From Amoebophrya sp. AT5.2 (Eukaryota; Sar; Dinophyceae; Syndiniales; Amoebophryaceae): a DNA stretch of 25,706 nucleotides. The translations under genes and the position numbers were made by a program. Positions 1 through 11,000 of the stretch are shown here, piece after piece. How positions within the stretch are numbered: the stretch's first letter is position 1; each line of letters starts with the position of its first letter. The notes under the pieces were generated by a model. That model searched no databases and was not told where the DNA came from. It worked only from the letters and a program-made list of their open reading frames with translations. The stretch lies in contig RXOD01004228.1 of NCBI GenBank assembly GCA_005223375.1, forward strand, positions 1 through 25,706, written 5' to 3'.

Positions 1-852
1 TGTCCCCCCGCCTGCGCGCCCCCTGCCTGCACCCCCGACAGCGCCCCCAATACCGCCGCCCCCACCGGTGACCCCAACACCCAGTCGACGCAGCGGATGC
101 GCCGGCAGAACGAGGACATGATGTCGCGGCTGGAGCAGCGCGGGCTGTTCGACAAACCCAAGCGGCCGCACTGCCTCTGCCGCACGCTCGCGTTCGTGAC
201 GCGGAACGTGTCGCGCCTCGTCGTACTCGCGATCTGTCTCGCCCAGTGCTGCACCGTGTGGCAACAGTACCACCTGCTCCAGATCGGCATGCAGATGCAG
301 GACACCGTGGCCGACTTCCGCGGCGGGCTCGACGGCCAGATCAACGACATCACGGGGAAGGTGAAGGACCTGATCGAGGATACGCTGGAAGAATTGAACC
401 TGGAGGAAACGCTCGGAAGCGAGCTGGAACTGAGGCTGGGCCAGGCGCTGGCGAACGTGACGCCGAAGCTGGCGGCCATGGAAAGCGGGCTCGCGGACAT
501 CCAACTCACGATTCTTCCGGCGGTGGGCGCGATCCAGGGGAACCTGTCAAAGCTGGACGGACTGGGCCACCAGTTTGCGGCGTTCCAGAACGACGCCACG
601 GCGCGACTGGCGCTGGTGGACGATCAGGTGGGGGCGATCGGAGAACAGTTCGCCGAGTTCCGGGGCAACGTCACGCCGCAACTGGCGGGGATGCGCGCGT
701 CGCTGGAGGGCATCGAGAGAAACGTGACGCCGAAACTAGACACAATCATCGAGAAGCTGGAGGAACAAGAACAGGCCGCGCAACAGCAACAGCAACAGGA
801 CGCGCTGCTCGCGGGGGGAGTGCCGCCGGCACTTCCGAATGACCAAAGGTAA
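1..852 (+). CDS. Single-pass membrane protein with NVTP coiled-coil repeats (5' end missing)
   Basis: The frame is open from the first base to a TAA at 850-852, so the true start lies upstream; the first ATG inside the window is at 97. The visible part is 283 residues. It begins with a Pro/Cys/Thr-rich stretch, then a basic Cys-containing segment, then one hydrophobic segment (about residues 70-88, core LVVLAICLAQCC) whose cysteines could be palmitoylated. The rest is polar and helix-prone, with three related units of the form NVTPxL (near residues 153, 222 and 239), and ends in a glutamine run and a Pro-rich tail. The basic side before the membrane segment suggests a type II orientation. I do not recognise the family. 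The stop codon overlaps a good splice-donor match (AAAG|GTAAAG at 845-854), so continuation through an intron cannot be excluded, but no coding-like sequence follows for about 1 kb. Confidence 0.7.
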   Translation, partial: CPPACAPPACTPDSAPNTAAPTGDPNTQSTQRMRRQNEDMMSRLEQRGLFDKPKRPHCLCRTLAFVTRNVSRLVVLAICLAQCCTVWQQYHLLQIGMQMQDTVADFRGGLDGQINDITGKVKDLIEDTLEELNLEETLGSELELRLGQALANVTPKLAAMESGLADIQLTILPAVGAIQGNLSKLDGLGHQFAAFQNDATARLALVDDQVGAIGEQFAEFRGNVTPQLAGMRASLEGIERNVTPKLDTIIEKLEEQEQAAQQQQQQDALLAGGVPPALPNDQR

Positions 853-1831
853 AGTTGCTGCTATTGGGAACTGATATCGAGCTGCGGAAGAGCACCGTGA
901 ATTACTGGTTTGTCGTACGTAGTTTTTTGCTCATTGATGACACGAAGGCTTTTTCCTTTGAATGAACTTTTACTTTTCTATCGAACCTTTTGCCTTTACA
1001 CGTTAAAGAAAAATGCTATATCGTCGAAATGCACGTCACATTGCTCGCTAGAAAACTTAGACGTTTCATCGTGGAGTTGTTTCCAAAATATACTGCCCAT
1101 CTCAGTTTCACGACATAAGCTTGAACGCGGCGGCGCAGTTACTGCTGTTTGTCGAAATGCACACTGTAACTATGTGGTTTGCAAAAAATAAAAAACAGTT
1201 CAGACACGACCAGATGCGAATGCTGTACTTGATTGCGGCAGAATGATGTGCACTGGGCACAGCAGTGAATCCGATATAATGACACGACGTGATGTCAAAA
1301 CCGCGGGGTCCTGTGGTTGCAAGATGATGCGCAGTTGCGAACTCTGCGTTTGTGACATCGGTCCAAGACTTGCGTCATTGACAGTTGAAGCGCTCCACAG
1401 GACGTCTTGCTGATTCTTTGAACGCGTCGCAATTTTGTCTCTGTAATTTGCAGGCGAGCTGCTTCGGTTCTGTTGGCAACTAGCGCGTTCGCATCGTGTG
1501 GCGCCTGGTTCTGCGATTTTGTGAAGAACGTCTCTCGCTTAAACATGCCGAGTACTTTGTTACCCTCGCAAAGATTTCCCTCCCAGTCCCATGGGATTTG
1601 AGGCGCGCGTCTCTTTTTGTGTGCATTTTGCTTTCAGCGTTTGCCTGTGTTGCACAGCCTCTTCCGTTTTTATGTCTTTCAACAAACATTAATGAATTTT
1701 GCCCTCGGCCGTTTCGATACCGCAGACATTTAGTGGTGTAACACCACAGATTTGCGTGGATTTATTAGAAAGAACATAATAGGCAAAAAAAGCAGCGTGC
1801 CAATGACCACTCTGCATTTTTGAAGCATCCG
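853..1831. other. Intergenic region, no supported gene
   Basis: This AT-richer spacer of nearly 1 kb separates the first gene from the kinesin gene. Open frames here (for example 910-1191 and 1496-1741) have biased, non-protein-like composition and no recognisable motif. An A-rich tract sits at about 1182-1197. A short upstream reading frame (ATG at 1803, TGA at 1821-1823) lies just before the kinesin start and would belong to its leader if transcription begins upstream of it. Confidence 0.6.
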
Positions 1832-1843
1832 ATGCGCTTCTTC

Positions 1844-4800
1844 ATGGGCAGTGGGGCAAGCAAGAAGAAGAAGGGCGCAGCACCTGCGGGAGATGGGGCG
1901 GGCGACATTACAACACCACAGCAGTCCTCCGCGCTGGGTGTTGAGACGAACGCCGGGCAACGTTACGAGAGCCCAGAAAAGGGACGGGACAGCGGCGGTC
2001 TAGATAGCCCGGACGTAGATCGCGATGTTACTGCGCGGAAAGAGGACGAGAATGCCGCGAGTAACAGCGATACCGAAGCAGAGATGCTTGAAAACATCTT
2101 GAAGGAGAAGGTAGTAGTGCTTGGAGTTTTTTCTTTGACTTGATGAGAATTTACGTGATACTATACTTAAGTTCTTCTTCTTTACCTTCAATCATAGCAA
2201 CGAGAAAGGAAAAACAATGGGCAAGAACATTCGGTCGAAGATTTGAAAATCGGCGAAAAGAACACGATGTAGTGGTCACGCAACGAAGTTTGATTCCGAA
2301 AGAGGAAATCGGCAGGTAGCAGCCGCCGAACGGCAGCGTCCGCGTTCGAACCGCTCCAATATAACGAACGCCTCTCGTGGTCCTTCGCCGTATGAGGAGC
2401 AGCCCGGCAGCCTGATGAACATGAAACCCGCAGCAGCGAATTCTTCTGGCGGCGGTGGCAGCCCGCCCGCCTCCAGCCGTTTTAACGGGACGCACACGGC
2501 CCCGCGCCCGCAGCCGGTCGAGACGCACGGCGGGTCTTCTTCTTCAAGTCGCCGGCCGGACGTGAGCGGCGGCGGGCCCAGTCCGACGTTTGGCGAGGAC
2601 CCGAGCCCCGCAGCCGCGCGACAGCCGCGGACGCGCCCAGGCGGGGGTCTGGGGGGGAACGGGAATGCGGCCGCGCACCTCAATGCCTTCATGGAGGCCA
2701 GTGAGAGCGACGGGGAGCAGGGCGCAGCGCACTTCGGACTGTCACCGCTGCGGAACCCGGGAAAAGGCGACCGCAGCGGGGGCTCGAAAAGTTCCGCGCG
2801 CGGCTCCGTGGCCTTGGTCGTTGCGGGATTTGTGCCGCAGGGCGACAACCAGATAGCCGCCGGGAAGGGCGAGGTGGTGAGCGTGATTGACACGTCGCAC
2901 GCCGAGGAATACGGTTGGATATGGTGCGAGTCGTCGGCGCGGCCGGGGGAGCAGGGCTGGCTCCCCAGCAACTGCCTGGACCTCACCTACAAAGAGGATC
3001 ATGGGCCCACGAGGAGGCACAGCACGAACTCAGCAGACCTCGCAAGCACTGCCGGTGGAAGTCAGGCAGGCGAAGATCCGCTGGCGCAGTGGAACGAGAA
3101 GCTGGCGGAGACTTTCGTCCTACACTGTAATGCCCTATATTTTTAAAATATTTTCTCCGCCTGGAACAAACCGAGACTTCGCTTTGCGATTTTCTCCGCC
3201 TGGCGCTAAAGGCAGCTTTATAATCTATGCTTTTTAATACGCAAAAAAAAAAAAACAGCGATGCGCAACTTGGTCCGACTTGTTCAGTACGTTGTGAACC
3301 TGCTGAACCCTTACGGCGCGGCCACGTCTCTCCACATCGCGTGTTGGCGCGGGTCCATCGACGCCGTAGAGGTGATGATCGAAGCCGACCCCGACCTGAT
3401 AAAGCGGCTGCACGCCACGGCGGGGCAACTCACGCCGCTGCACGTCGCGACGATCTGTAACTACCCCGAGGTGGTGCAGTTCCTCCTGGACGCACGAGCA
3501 AACTGCAACATTCCGACCGTTCACGAGCTTTGCCCGTTGCATCTCGCGGCGTCAGCGAGCAACGAGCTGGTGGAGATTCTCGTGGCGGCGCGGGCGAATG
3601 TGGACGCGGAAGACGCAGACGGAAACACGCCACTCATCTTCGCGTGCTGCTACCACCAGGTAAGTACGCATTTTCGCGCGACAGTCGCGCGTTTGGTTTT
3701 TTTGCGTTGAGCTACTCTCCTCATAGTAATTCTTTGAAAAAAGTGCTGGCTCAGAGCACTTTCTGCCTTGCGGAGTGCCTCAGGGGCTGCACCCTGTCGG
3801 TACTTATTTTCTGGAAGAAATTAGAAGCCCAGTCGAGCAGTTTTCAATTTCACGTACTTAGGGTCATCAGGAGAAAAAGCCGGAATGAATTAAACCGGAA
3901 AAGTGGCGAAGGGCAATTAGACCAGAAGGACGCGGCCGATGATGGAAATGGAACCCAGAACAACGGTCCCTTTCTAAGCAAGTTTGTCTCAATCTCAAAC
4001 TAATAGGCATTTCGCGAGCTACTGCACTGATAATTCACTTCAAGAAATACCATTTCTCTCTCCCTTTCAGGTTCAGACTATCGAGTACCTCGTCGAGCGA
4101 CAAGCGGACGTCCGCAAGTGCAATCGGTGGGACGTTTCACCGTTGCACTTGGCAGGTGCCTACGCGGAGCTCGACGGCGCTTTGTACGGTGTGCAGGTGC
4201 TCTGTTCCGTCGGCGCCGACCCTTGGGTGAAGGACGCTGGCAACCTTACGCCGATTCAAACCGTGCGGCGAGTTTTGGCGAAAGCAGACGCGGGAAAGCA
4301 AGCAGACAAAGGGGGCCCGAAAACGCTCGATCCGGTGCAAGAGTTTCTCGAACAGTTCACGTCGGTGACGCAGCTTAAGCCAGCCGCGCGGCAGGCCGTT
4401 TTGAAAAAGCGCAGACGGGACCGCGAAGCGAAAGAGAAAAAAGACATGGAAACACCACGGGAGGGACCCAAAGGGAGGAGAAAATCAGATGCGCTGATAA
4501 TGGGCGAAACCGACACACCGCGGGAGGATGACGAAGAGGCGAAGGCAAAAGAAGCAGCGGCGATAAAGGTATTTAAGTAGCCCAAAATCAGCTTCGTACC
4601 ACTTTTGTTCTACAATGGCAACCTACCATGAGGCGAGCACCATCCAAGCTTCTCAAGTTTTGTCGGCGCAAAACTGAAGCCACCTAGACCAAGCAGCGTG
4701 GACGCCAGGAGGCAGAAGTGGGATCTTCAATCTTGATTCAACCCGCACCAAGGCACACGCAGCGGGAGATGATGATGTTGAAGTTGATGCGATCGAATCC

Positions 4801-7251
4801 TCTATGAAACAAAAATCCCATGATCATATTTATATCAATGGCAACCTCCCATTTACACAACAACGGCAGAGCTCCACCATCGGGAAGGAGTTGCAGGACG
4901 AAAGCCAGCGTCTTGCGAATGAGGCTCGCGAGCTGCGGCGCAAGCTCGAGCAAGCCGAAAACCAGTTGAAACAAGCAGAGTCTTCTTCCGCCGCGAACAA
5001 GGACCTCGCCGGGCAAATCTCGCAACAGCGGCGCGATCAGGAGCGCGACTTCGAGAAGAAGCTCACGGAACGCGAAAACGAAATGAAGAAGCAGGTGAAG
5101 AAGCTCGAGTCTGAGTTGGAGGCGAAAGATGCCGACTGGAAGAAGAAGATGGAGGACGAAAAAACGCGTTTGAAAAAGATAAACGAGGAAATTACGGAGC
5201 AGCTGCTGCAGAAATCCGAGAAGAAGTCTTCTGGCGACGTCGCGTCGCTGAACGTGAAACTCCAGTCGCTCGAGGGGGATTTGCGTTCGGCGAAAGCGTC
5301 CCTGGACTCCAAGACCAGCGAGCTTGCGGTGCGCAAGGAGGAGTTGAGCAAGTTGAAGGAGGAGAAGTCGAAGGAAAACCGGTCGCTGCAGCAGGAGCTG
5401 GACAGCAAGAAGGAGCGCGTCCGCGTTCTGGAGGCCCAGATCCGGCAGTTGCAGACCCAACTCGACGCAAAGGGCGACGAGCTGCAGCAGGCGAAACACG
5501 GTCTTTCGCGGTTGGACGAGTACACGGAGCGGGCGGAGCGCGCCGAGCGGGCGTTGCAACCGCTGGAGCAGCGCAACGTGGAACTGGAGCGGATGTTCGC
5601 GGAGGAGCAGGGGATTCGGAGGAAGTACCACAACCAGATCCAGGAGCTGAAGGGCGCGATCCGCGTCTACTGCCGGGTGCGGCCGCGGATCAAGAAGGAA
5701 ACGGACGCCGGGGAAGAGCAGTGGCTCGGCAAGCTGGACGAGTTCAGCGTGAACTTGCGGCGGGACGAACGCCGCGAGAACAAGGAATACACGTTTGACG
5801 GCATCTTCGACGAAAACAACACGCAGGAACAGGTGTTCCGCGAGTGCAAAGACCTGATTCAGTCCGCGGTGGATGGGTTCAACATTACCATCTTCGCGTA
5901 CGGCCAGACGGGCGCGGGGAAAACTCACACCATGTACGGCGGCGAGGGCGACCACGCAGGACTCGTGCCGCGCTCGATCAAGGAAATCTTCGCCATCAAG
6001 CAGAAGAACGTTAACCGATACGAGATAAAGGTACTAGTGCTCTCTCTCTCTCTCTCTCTCTCTAGCCAAAACACGAACTAGAACTACGTACGGCCACTAT
6101 ACTTTAGTGCTCGTCGACTACCTTCGTTGTCCCAGTTTACAACACACCGATCATGGACTACAACAGGTAAAAGTGTACATGGTTGAGGTGTACCGCGACG
6201 AGCTCGCCGACCTTCTGCTCCAGACGAAGAAGGCGCCCGGCCCGCTGGAGATAAAGCGCGACTCGCGGGGTACCATCTACATCGAGAACGTTTCCGAGAT
6301 AGGGGTGCAAACCAGCGAAGAGCTGCAGGACTGGCTGGACCGGGGCATGGCGAGGAGACACACGGCGGCCACGAAGATGAACACAGACAGTTCGCGGTCG
6401 CACCTGATCACGACGATTCTACTCGAGGTGTACAACCGCAGCAAAAAAACAACCGCCCTGGGGAAGATATCGCTGGTGGATCTGGCGGGGAGCGAGCGCC
6501 TGAAAAAATCGGAGGCCACGGGCGAGGTGGCGAAGGAAGCCATGGCGATCAATAAGTCGCTCACTGCCTTAGGCGACGTCATCGAGGCGCTCACGAGCAA
6601 GGCGAAGCACGTAAATTTTTTACAATTTCGCCTCGCGGTTGGTTTTGGAGGAATCTCTTTGGCTATTATTTCTTCGGGTCGCTGGTCGAAGGGACAGGGT
6701 CGTGGCGACCCCGCCACTTTCGGATCGGAGGTCAAAACCGGGAGCGCGGCTGAGCGGCTGGTAAATCATCGGTAGCCGAAACCGGTCCCGCGGGTCTTCG
6801 ATTCTCGGTGGGCAGCACCGGCCCCGGGCGTGGTGGATTGATTATCGGTAGGAGCGACTATCGGTACTAGGCAAAACCTGGGTCCCCCCGGGATGGTCAT
6901 ACATTGCACACGCTCCAGTCTGGCATTTCTCATTCCCGCTCATGACAGATTCCGTACCGCAATCACAAGCTGACGGAGCTGATGTCCGATTCGCTCGGGG
7001 GGAATGCGAAGACCCTCATGTTCGCGAACTGTTCCCCGGCAGCCAGTAACTGCGAAGAGTCCATGGGAACGCTCAACTACGCGAGCCGGGCGAAGCTGAT
7101 TACCAACAACGTCTCCAAGCAGCAGGAGAGCAAGGAGATCAGCCGGCTGAAACAGGTGATCGCGACCATGAGCCGGGAGATGAGCATGAAAGGAGGCGAC
7201 CTGAAAGCACCGGACCAGGCAGGACTGCAAGCAGCACTGCTGGGGACGTGA
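1844..7251 (+). CDS. SH3-ankyrin-coiled-coil kinesin-14 (KCBP-like motor), seven exons
   Basis: Inferred exons: 1844-2110, 2316-3126, 3259-3659, 4071-4568, 4870-6030, 6167-6610 and 6949-7251. All six junctions are GT-AG and keep frame, giving about 1294 residues. The start [10 protein letters not shown] fits N-myristoylation (Gly2, Ser6, Lys7); an in-frame ATG at 1832 would add four residues and abolish that signal. Order: low-complexity Ser/Gly/Pro region; SH3 domain (about 252-312, ALVVAGF start, WIW, GWLPSNC end); ankyrin repeats (about 373-567, TPLHVA and SPLHLA); Lys/Glu-rich linker; long coiled coil (about 660-915); kinesin motor from about 920. The motor has the kinesin-14 neck ([15 protein letters not shown]), the P-loop GQTGAGKT (about 1004-1011), [13 protein letters not shown] and [16 protein letters not shown]. 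The C-terminal motor and neck predict a minus-end-directed microtubule motor. Motor wording is closest to plant KCBP, but I see no MyTH4-FERM region. The fusion is inferred from frame; two adjacent genes are the alternative. Confidence 0.8.
3127..3258 (+). other. Intron 2 of the kinesin gene, with internal direct repeat
   Basis: Donor ACT|GTAATG and acceptor A-run CAG|CG join the SH3 exon to the ankyrin exon in phase 1, giving FVLH-S-MRNL. The intron holds two exact copies of ATTTTCTCCGCCTGG (3150-3164 and 3189-3203, period 39) and a long A tract just before the acceptor. Confidence 0.7.
3660..4070 (+). other. Intron 3 of the kinesin gene, longest in the window
   Basis: Donor CAG|GTAAGT and acceptor TTTCAG|GTTCAG split the ankyrin array in phase 0. 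This is the only intron here starting with the textbook GTAAGT. It contains a potential hairpin with 8-base arms (AAAGTGCT and AGCACTTT, around 3739-3763). Nothing coding-like is seen inside it. Confidence 0.75.
6031..6166 (+). other. Intron 5 of the kinesin gene with (CT)12 microsatellite
   Basis: Donor AAG|GTACTAG and acceptor CAACAG|GTAAAA interrupt the motor domain in phase 0. Splicing restores [14 protein letters not shown], which aligns with the kinesin-14 core without a gap. A pure CT dinucleotide tract occupies 6040-6063, close to the donor rather than the acceptor. Confidence 0.8.
6611..6948 (+). other. Intron 6 of the kinesin gene, GC-rich core
   Basis: Splicing CAC|GTAAAT to TGACAG|ATTCC joins SKAKH to IPYRNHKLT, exactly the conserved kinesin sequence, so both borders are well fixed. 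Unlike most introns here, the middle (about 6690-6895) is GC-rich, with ATCGGTAG at 6768-6775 and 6844-6851, a related TATCGGTA at 6859-6866, and short CG palindromes such as CCCGCGGG. It could be an inserted element or RNA structure; I recognise neither. Confidence 0.8.
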
Positions 7252-8097
7252 TTCATTACCCGAGGGGCGACGCAGCTCCTCACGGATGGTGGTAATGGGA
7301 CTACCGATACACCGAGGATGATCTACAGATTACTACACGTTCAATACCTATAGAACACCGACTCAAGGAAGTGGAAACCCAAACTCGAAACCGAATGTCA
7401 GTTACCGTTGATACTTGATGCACCAAACTCGAATGTCCGTTACCGTTGATACAAATGCCCGCGTAGCCAGATACAGTTGATACAAGGCCGTTTCATCGGC
7501 AACTCCTAGCAGCCTACTGCTGCAAGGAGGGCCCTAAATTTTGCATAAGAATGTCACCCTCATGGCTGCTCACGACCATTGCATGTACTTGTACCCCCCC
7601 GCTGCGTGGATACTGTAGCAACACAGCGTGCTGGGGCGGTGCGTGTTAAGCGAGCGCTTTTTACTTCCAGAGATCGATTGCACCGCCAGTTTTTGCGCAA
7701 TGTTTTCGCACGAAATGAAAGATTTCCACTTCGAGCGTTGTGTTGCCGCTTATGGTCGCAACCAGGAATGCGAATGGTCGCACAGTCGTCCGTGTTTTCC
7801 CGTCGTTGCCGCGCAGGAATTTCTCGTCCGGGTTCGTTGTCTCCTAAGTCCGTTCGCGTGATCTTCGTCTGGTCTCCGTTCCGGTCGCCGTGTGAAGATC
7901 ATCGTGAAGAAATTCATTAGAAGTGAAGTCGTTCTTTCTGCCGCAAAAAACTGAACCGAAAAAAAAAATGAAATGGTTGATTGATTGATTGAGCGTCGAG
8001 CGTCGCATCTCGTGTTTCTGTGATGGTCGTGGTTTCTGGGTCTTGAAGACTTGTTCCCGTACTTTGTGTGGAATCTTCACGGGCAGCGGAACACAGG
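7252..8097. other. Intergenic region between kinesin and STT3 genes
   Basis: No supported gene. It holds a direct repeat (7392-7452), a run of ten A (7959-7968) and four TTGA units (7977-7992) followed by repeated GAGCGTC. The end of the region is presumably the STT3 leader. Short open frames at 7579-7920 have no protein-like signature. Confidence 0.6.
7392..7452 (+). repeat. Direct repeat, 23 bases x2
   Basis: A 23-base unit starting CGAATGT and ending GTTACCGTTGATAC occurs at 7392-7414 and 7430-7452 with one mismatch (A or C at unit position 9). The related fragment AGTTGATACAA follows about 22 bases later, and AAACTCGAA precedes or overlaps each copy. The pattern looks like local duplication in a spacer; no gene is affected. 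Confidence 0.85.
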
Positions 8098-11000
8098 ATG
8101 CCGCCGAAGAACAAGAACTCCGCCCGAGGCTCGGGCAGCTCTGCCAAGGACTCGTCTTCCGACGCCGAGTTGCTCCTGGGCCTGGAAGCCGCCGCCACCC
8201 GCCAGACTTCCAAGAACCAATCCGGCCCCACCATCAACTCGCTCGATGAGGCCGCCATCCGGGCCGTCGCGACCTCCGAGGCCGTCACGCAGGCGGTGTT
8301 CGGAAGCTCCTTTGCGAAGAACGTTTTCTTCCTCGGGAAGACGTGGGCGCCGGTGCTGCGCGTGGTGACCTTAGGCGTGATCGGGTTGATGGCGTTCTGT
8401 ATCCGCCTGTTCGCGGTGATTCGCTTTGAGAGCGTAATCCACGAGTTCGACCCCTACTTCAACTACCGAACCACGAACTACCTGTTCGAGCACGGCTTTC
8501 TCGAATTTTGGAACTGGTTCGACGACCAGAGCTGGTACCCACTCGGCCGGGTGATCGGGCACACGTTGTTTCCGGGACTGATGACCACGACCGCAGTGAT
8601 GCAAAAAGGCCTGCACACGTTGGGTACCTATACTTACTTATGTGCAGAATGGCGATGGCCTACCAGCGAGAAAAAGCTATAAGTATGCGCCTATGTTTAC
8701 ATGACAAGGGCTGGTTCAGTGCGCCACATGTGCTCATCGGATGGTCGGTCGTACCGAAGACAATCAAAATCAAATTGATCATTTCGGGCAGGTCTCATGA
8801 TCAACGTGCGCAACATGTGTGTGTTCATGGGTCCCACGTTTGCGGCTTTCACGGCTATGGCGGCGTACTGTCTCACCAAGGAGATCACGGGAAAGCCGGA
8901 GGCGGGTTTGTGCGCGGCCTTCTTCATGGCGATCTGCCCGTCGTACCTGTCGCGGTCCGTTGCGGGCAGTTACGACAACGAGTGCGTGGCGATCTTCGCG
9001 CTGGTCTTCGCCTTCTACTGTTTCATCCGTGCGGTGAAAGAGGGCACCATGTTCCACAGCGTGATCGCGGCCTTCTCCTACCTGTACATGGTGAGCACGT
9101 GGGGGGGCTACGTGTTCCTGACCAACACAATCGCGATCTACGGTACTTTCTTATTCGTTGGATCCAAGCAGGTCAATCTCAATTCGAACTCCTCGATGTC
9201 GTTTTCGACCTGTCCGAATATAACTTCTGGTGACCTCCGTCGAAACAGCCTTCGCGCTCCTGTGTCTCGACCGGTTGAATGGGTCCGCTTACGTCGCCTA
9301 CTGCCTCTGGTACGTGCTCGGGACGGTGTTTTGCCTCAACATCCCGTTTGTGAACATGGGGGCGGTAAAATCCTCGGAGCACATGGCGTCGCACGGGATC
9401 TTTCTTCTTTGCCAGGCCTACAAGCTCTCCAAGTTCCTCCTTGCGCAGAAGAAGGAGCTGGAAAGCGACGCGCCCCGTCTGTTCCGGGATAACCGGCTGT
9501 TCGCGTTTTTCTTCTCGGCCAAGGGGGTGGTGACGGTTGTCGCGAGCCTCTTTGCGTGCGCTGTCACGTACATGGCGGTCACCGGGAAGACGCAGTGGAG
9601 CGGAAGGTCAATGACTCTCCTGGACCCGACCTACGCACGCAACTACATTCCGATCATCGCGAGCGTGAGCGAGCATCAGCCGACGACGTGGATCAACTAC
9701 GTCATGGACCTCCACGTGATGGTGTTTCTGCTCCCCCTCGGCCTCTTCCACTGCTTCTGGAACCGGAGCTACGGACTGCTCTTCCTCGGCATCTTCGGCG
9801 TGCTCTCAACCTATTTTTCGGGGGTACTTGTATCTATTTTAAATATTTCCTTCTGACTGGAGGTGGTGATGTCTCCGCTACCTGTACTTGTGGCCGGCGC
9901 CGGCAACATACAATCCAGCTACTTTTCTAATATGAGGAGAAAGTGAAAGAAAAGCAAATACGCAAGAATGGTTTATAAAACAACAGGTCATGATCCGCCT
10001 GCTTCTGGTCATGTCGCCAGCGTGCTGCTGCCTCTCCGGTTTGGGCATGTCGCACCTTCTGACGGTTTTCATGACCAACCTCCGCGCGTGCGAGCCGCCG
10101 AAGACGATCGCGAAACACTTCAAGGTAGGGGCCCTACTTAACTTATAGGCCAAGTAAGTATGCTGTTCCTGTTGCGGCACTTAATTAATATCACCCTGAC
10201 CGCGTCCGACGCCGAAAAGGAATATGCTAGCATTGTTTTCAGGTTCAGCTCGTCCATTAAAAAGAATATGGAACCGAAAAAACGTCTGCAGATTTCCTCC
10301 GTCGTGGTTGCGCTCGCAAGCGCCGTCCTCTTGATAAAGTACGTCCTTCATTGTACCATGATTTCCTCCACCGCCTACTCCTCGCCCTCTATTGTCATGG
10401 CGCAGCAGCTGAGGGACGGGACACGTGTGTTGCAGGACGATTTTCGCGAGGCGTACTATTGGATCCGGCAGAACACGCACAAAAAAGCGACTATCGCCAG
10501 CTGGTGGGACTATGGCTACCAGCTCACCGTGATGGCCAACCGAACCGTGATCGTGGATAACAACACGTGGAACAACACGCACATCGCGACGATTGGGCTC
10601 ATTCTCGGTAGCACGGAGGCGGAGGCGTGGCGCCTCCTCAGGGGCCTGGACGCAGATTACGTACTCGTGCTCTCAGGCTCCCTGGCTCGTTACAGCTCGG
10701 ACGACGTGAACAAGTTTCTGTGGCCGGTAAGAATCGCGCAGGGCGTGTACCCGAACAAGATTTCGGAGAACGACTTCATCGGCCCAGGAGGGTACACCAC
10801 GGGGCCAGGTATTTATGTTTATGCTCCTACACTGCAAGGCCAAGAGCTTTGATGCATGTCTATGTTGCATACGAATAAATTTCAATTTGTAAGTAAAAGT
10901 TTTTTCCGAATAGCTGTTCTCTCACTATCGGACGTCAAGGTGCTGCGGAAAAGTTCTTGGATAGCCTGATTTACAAACTGGCGTTTCACCGGATTGCGGA

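Noticed and set aside
845..854. Donor-like AAAGGTAAAG at the stop codon of the first gene
   Set aside because: A good donor match, but no in-frame coding-like exon with an acceptor could be found downstream, so the TAA was kept as the end.
910..1191. Plus-strand frame of 93 codons after the first gene
   Set aside because: It has no ATG at the stated start, is AT-rich, and shows Cys/Phe/Leu-rich random composition.
4738..5955. Minus-strand open frame of about 405 codons
   Set aside because: It is the antisense of the GC-rich kinesin coiled-coil exon; its Leu/Arg-rich sequence mirrors the Lys/Glu codons opposite and has no motif.
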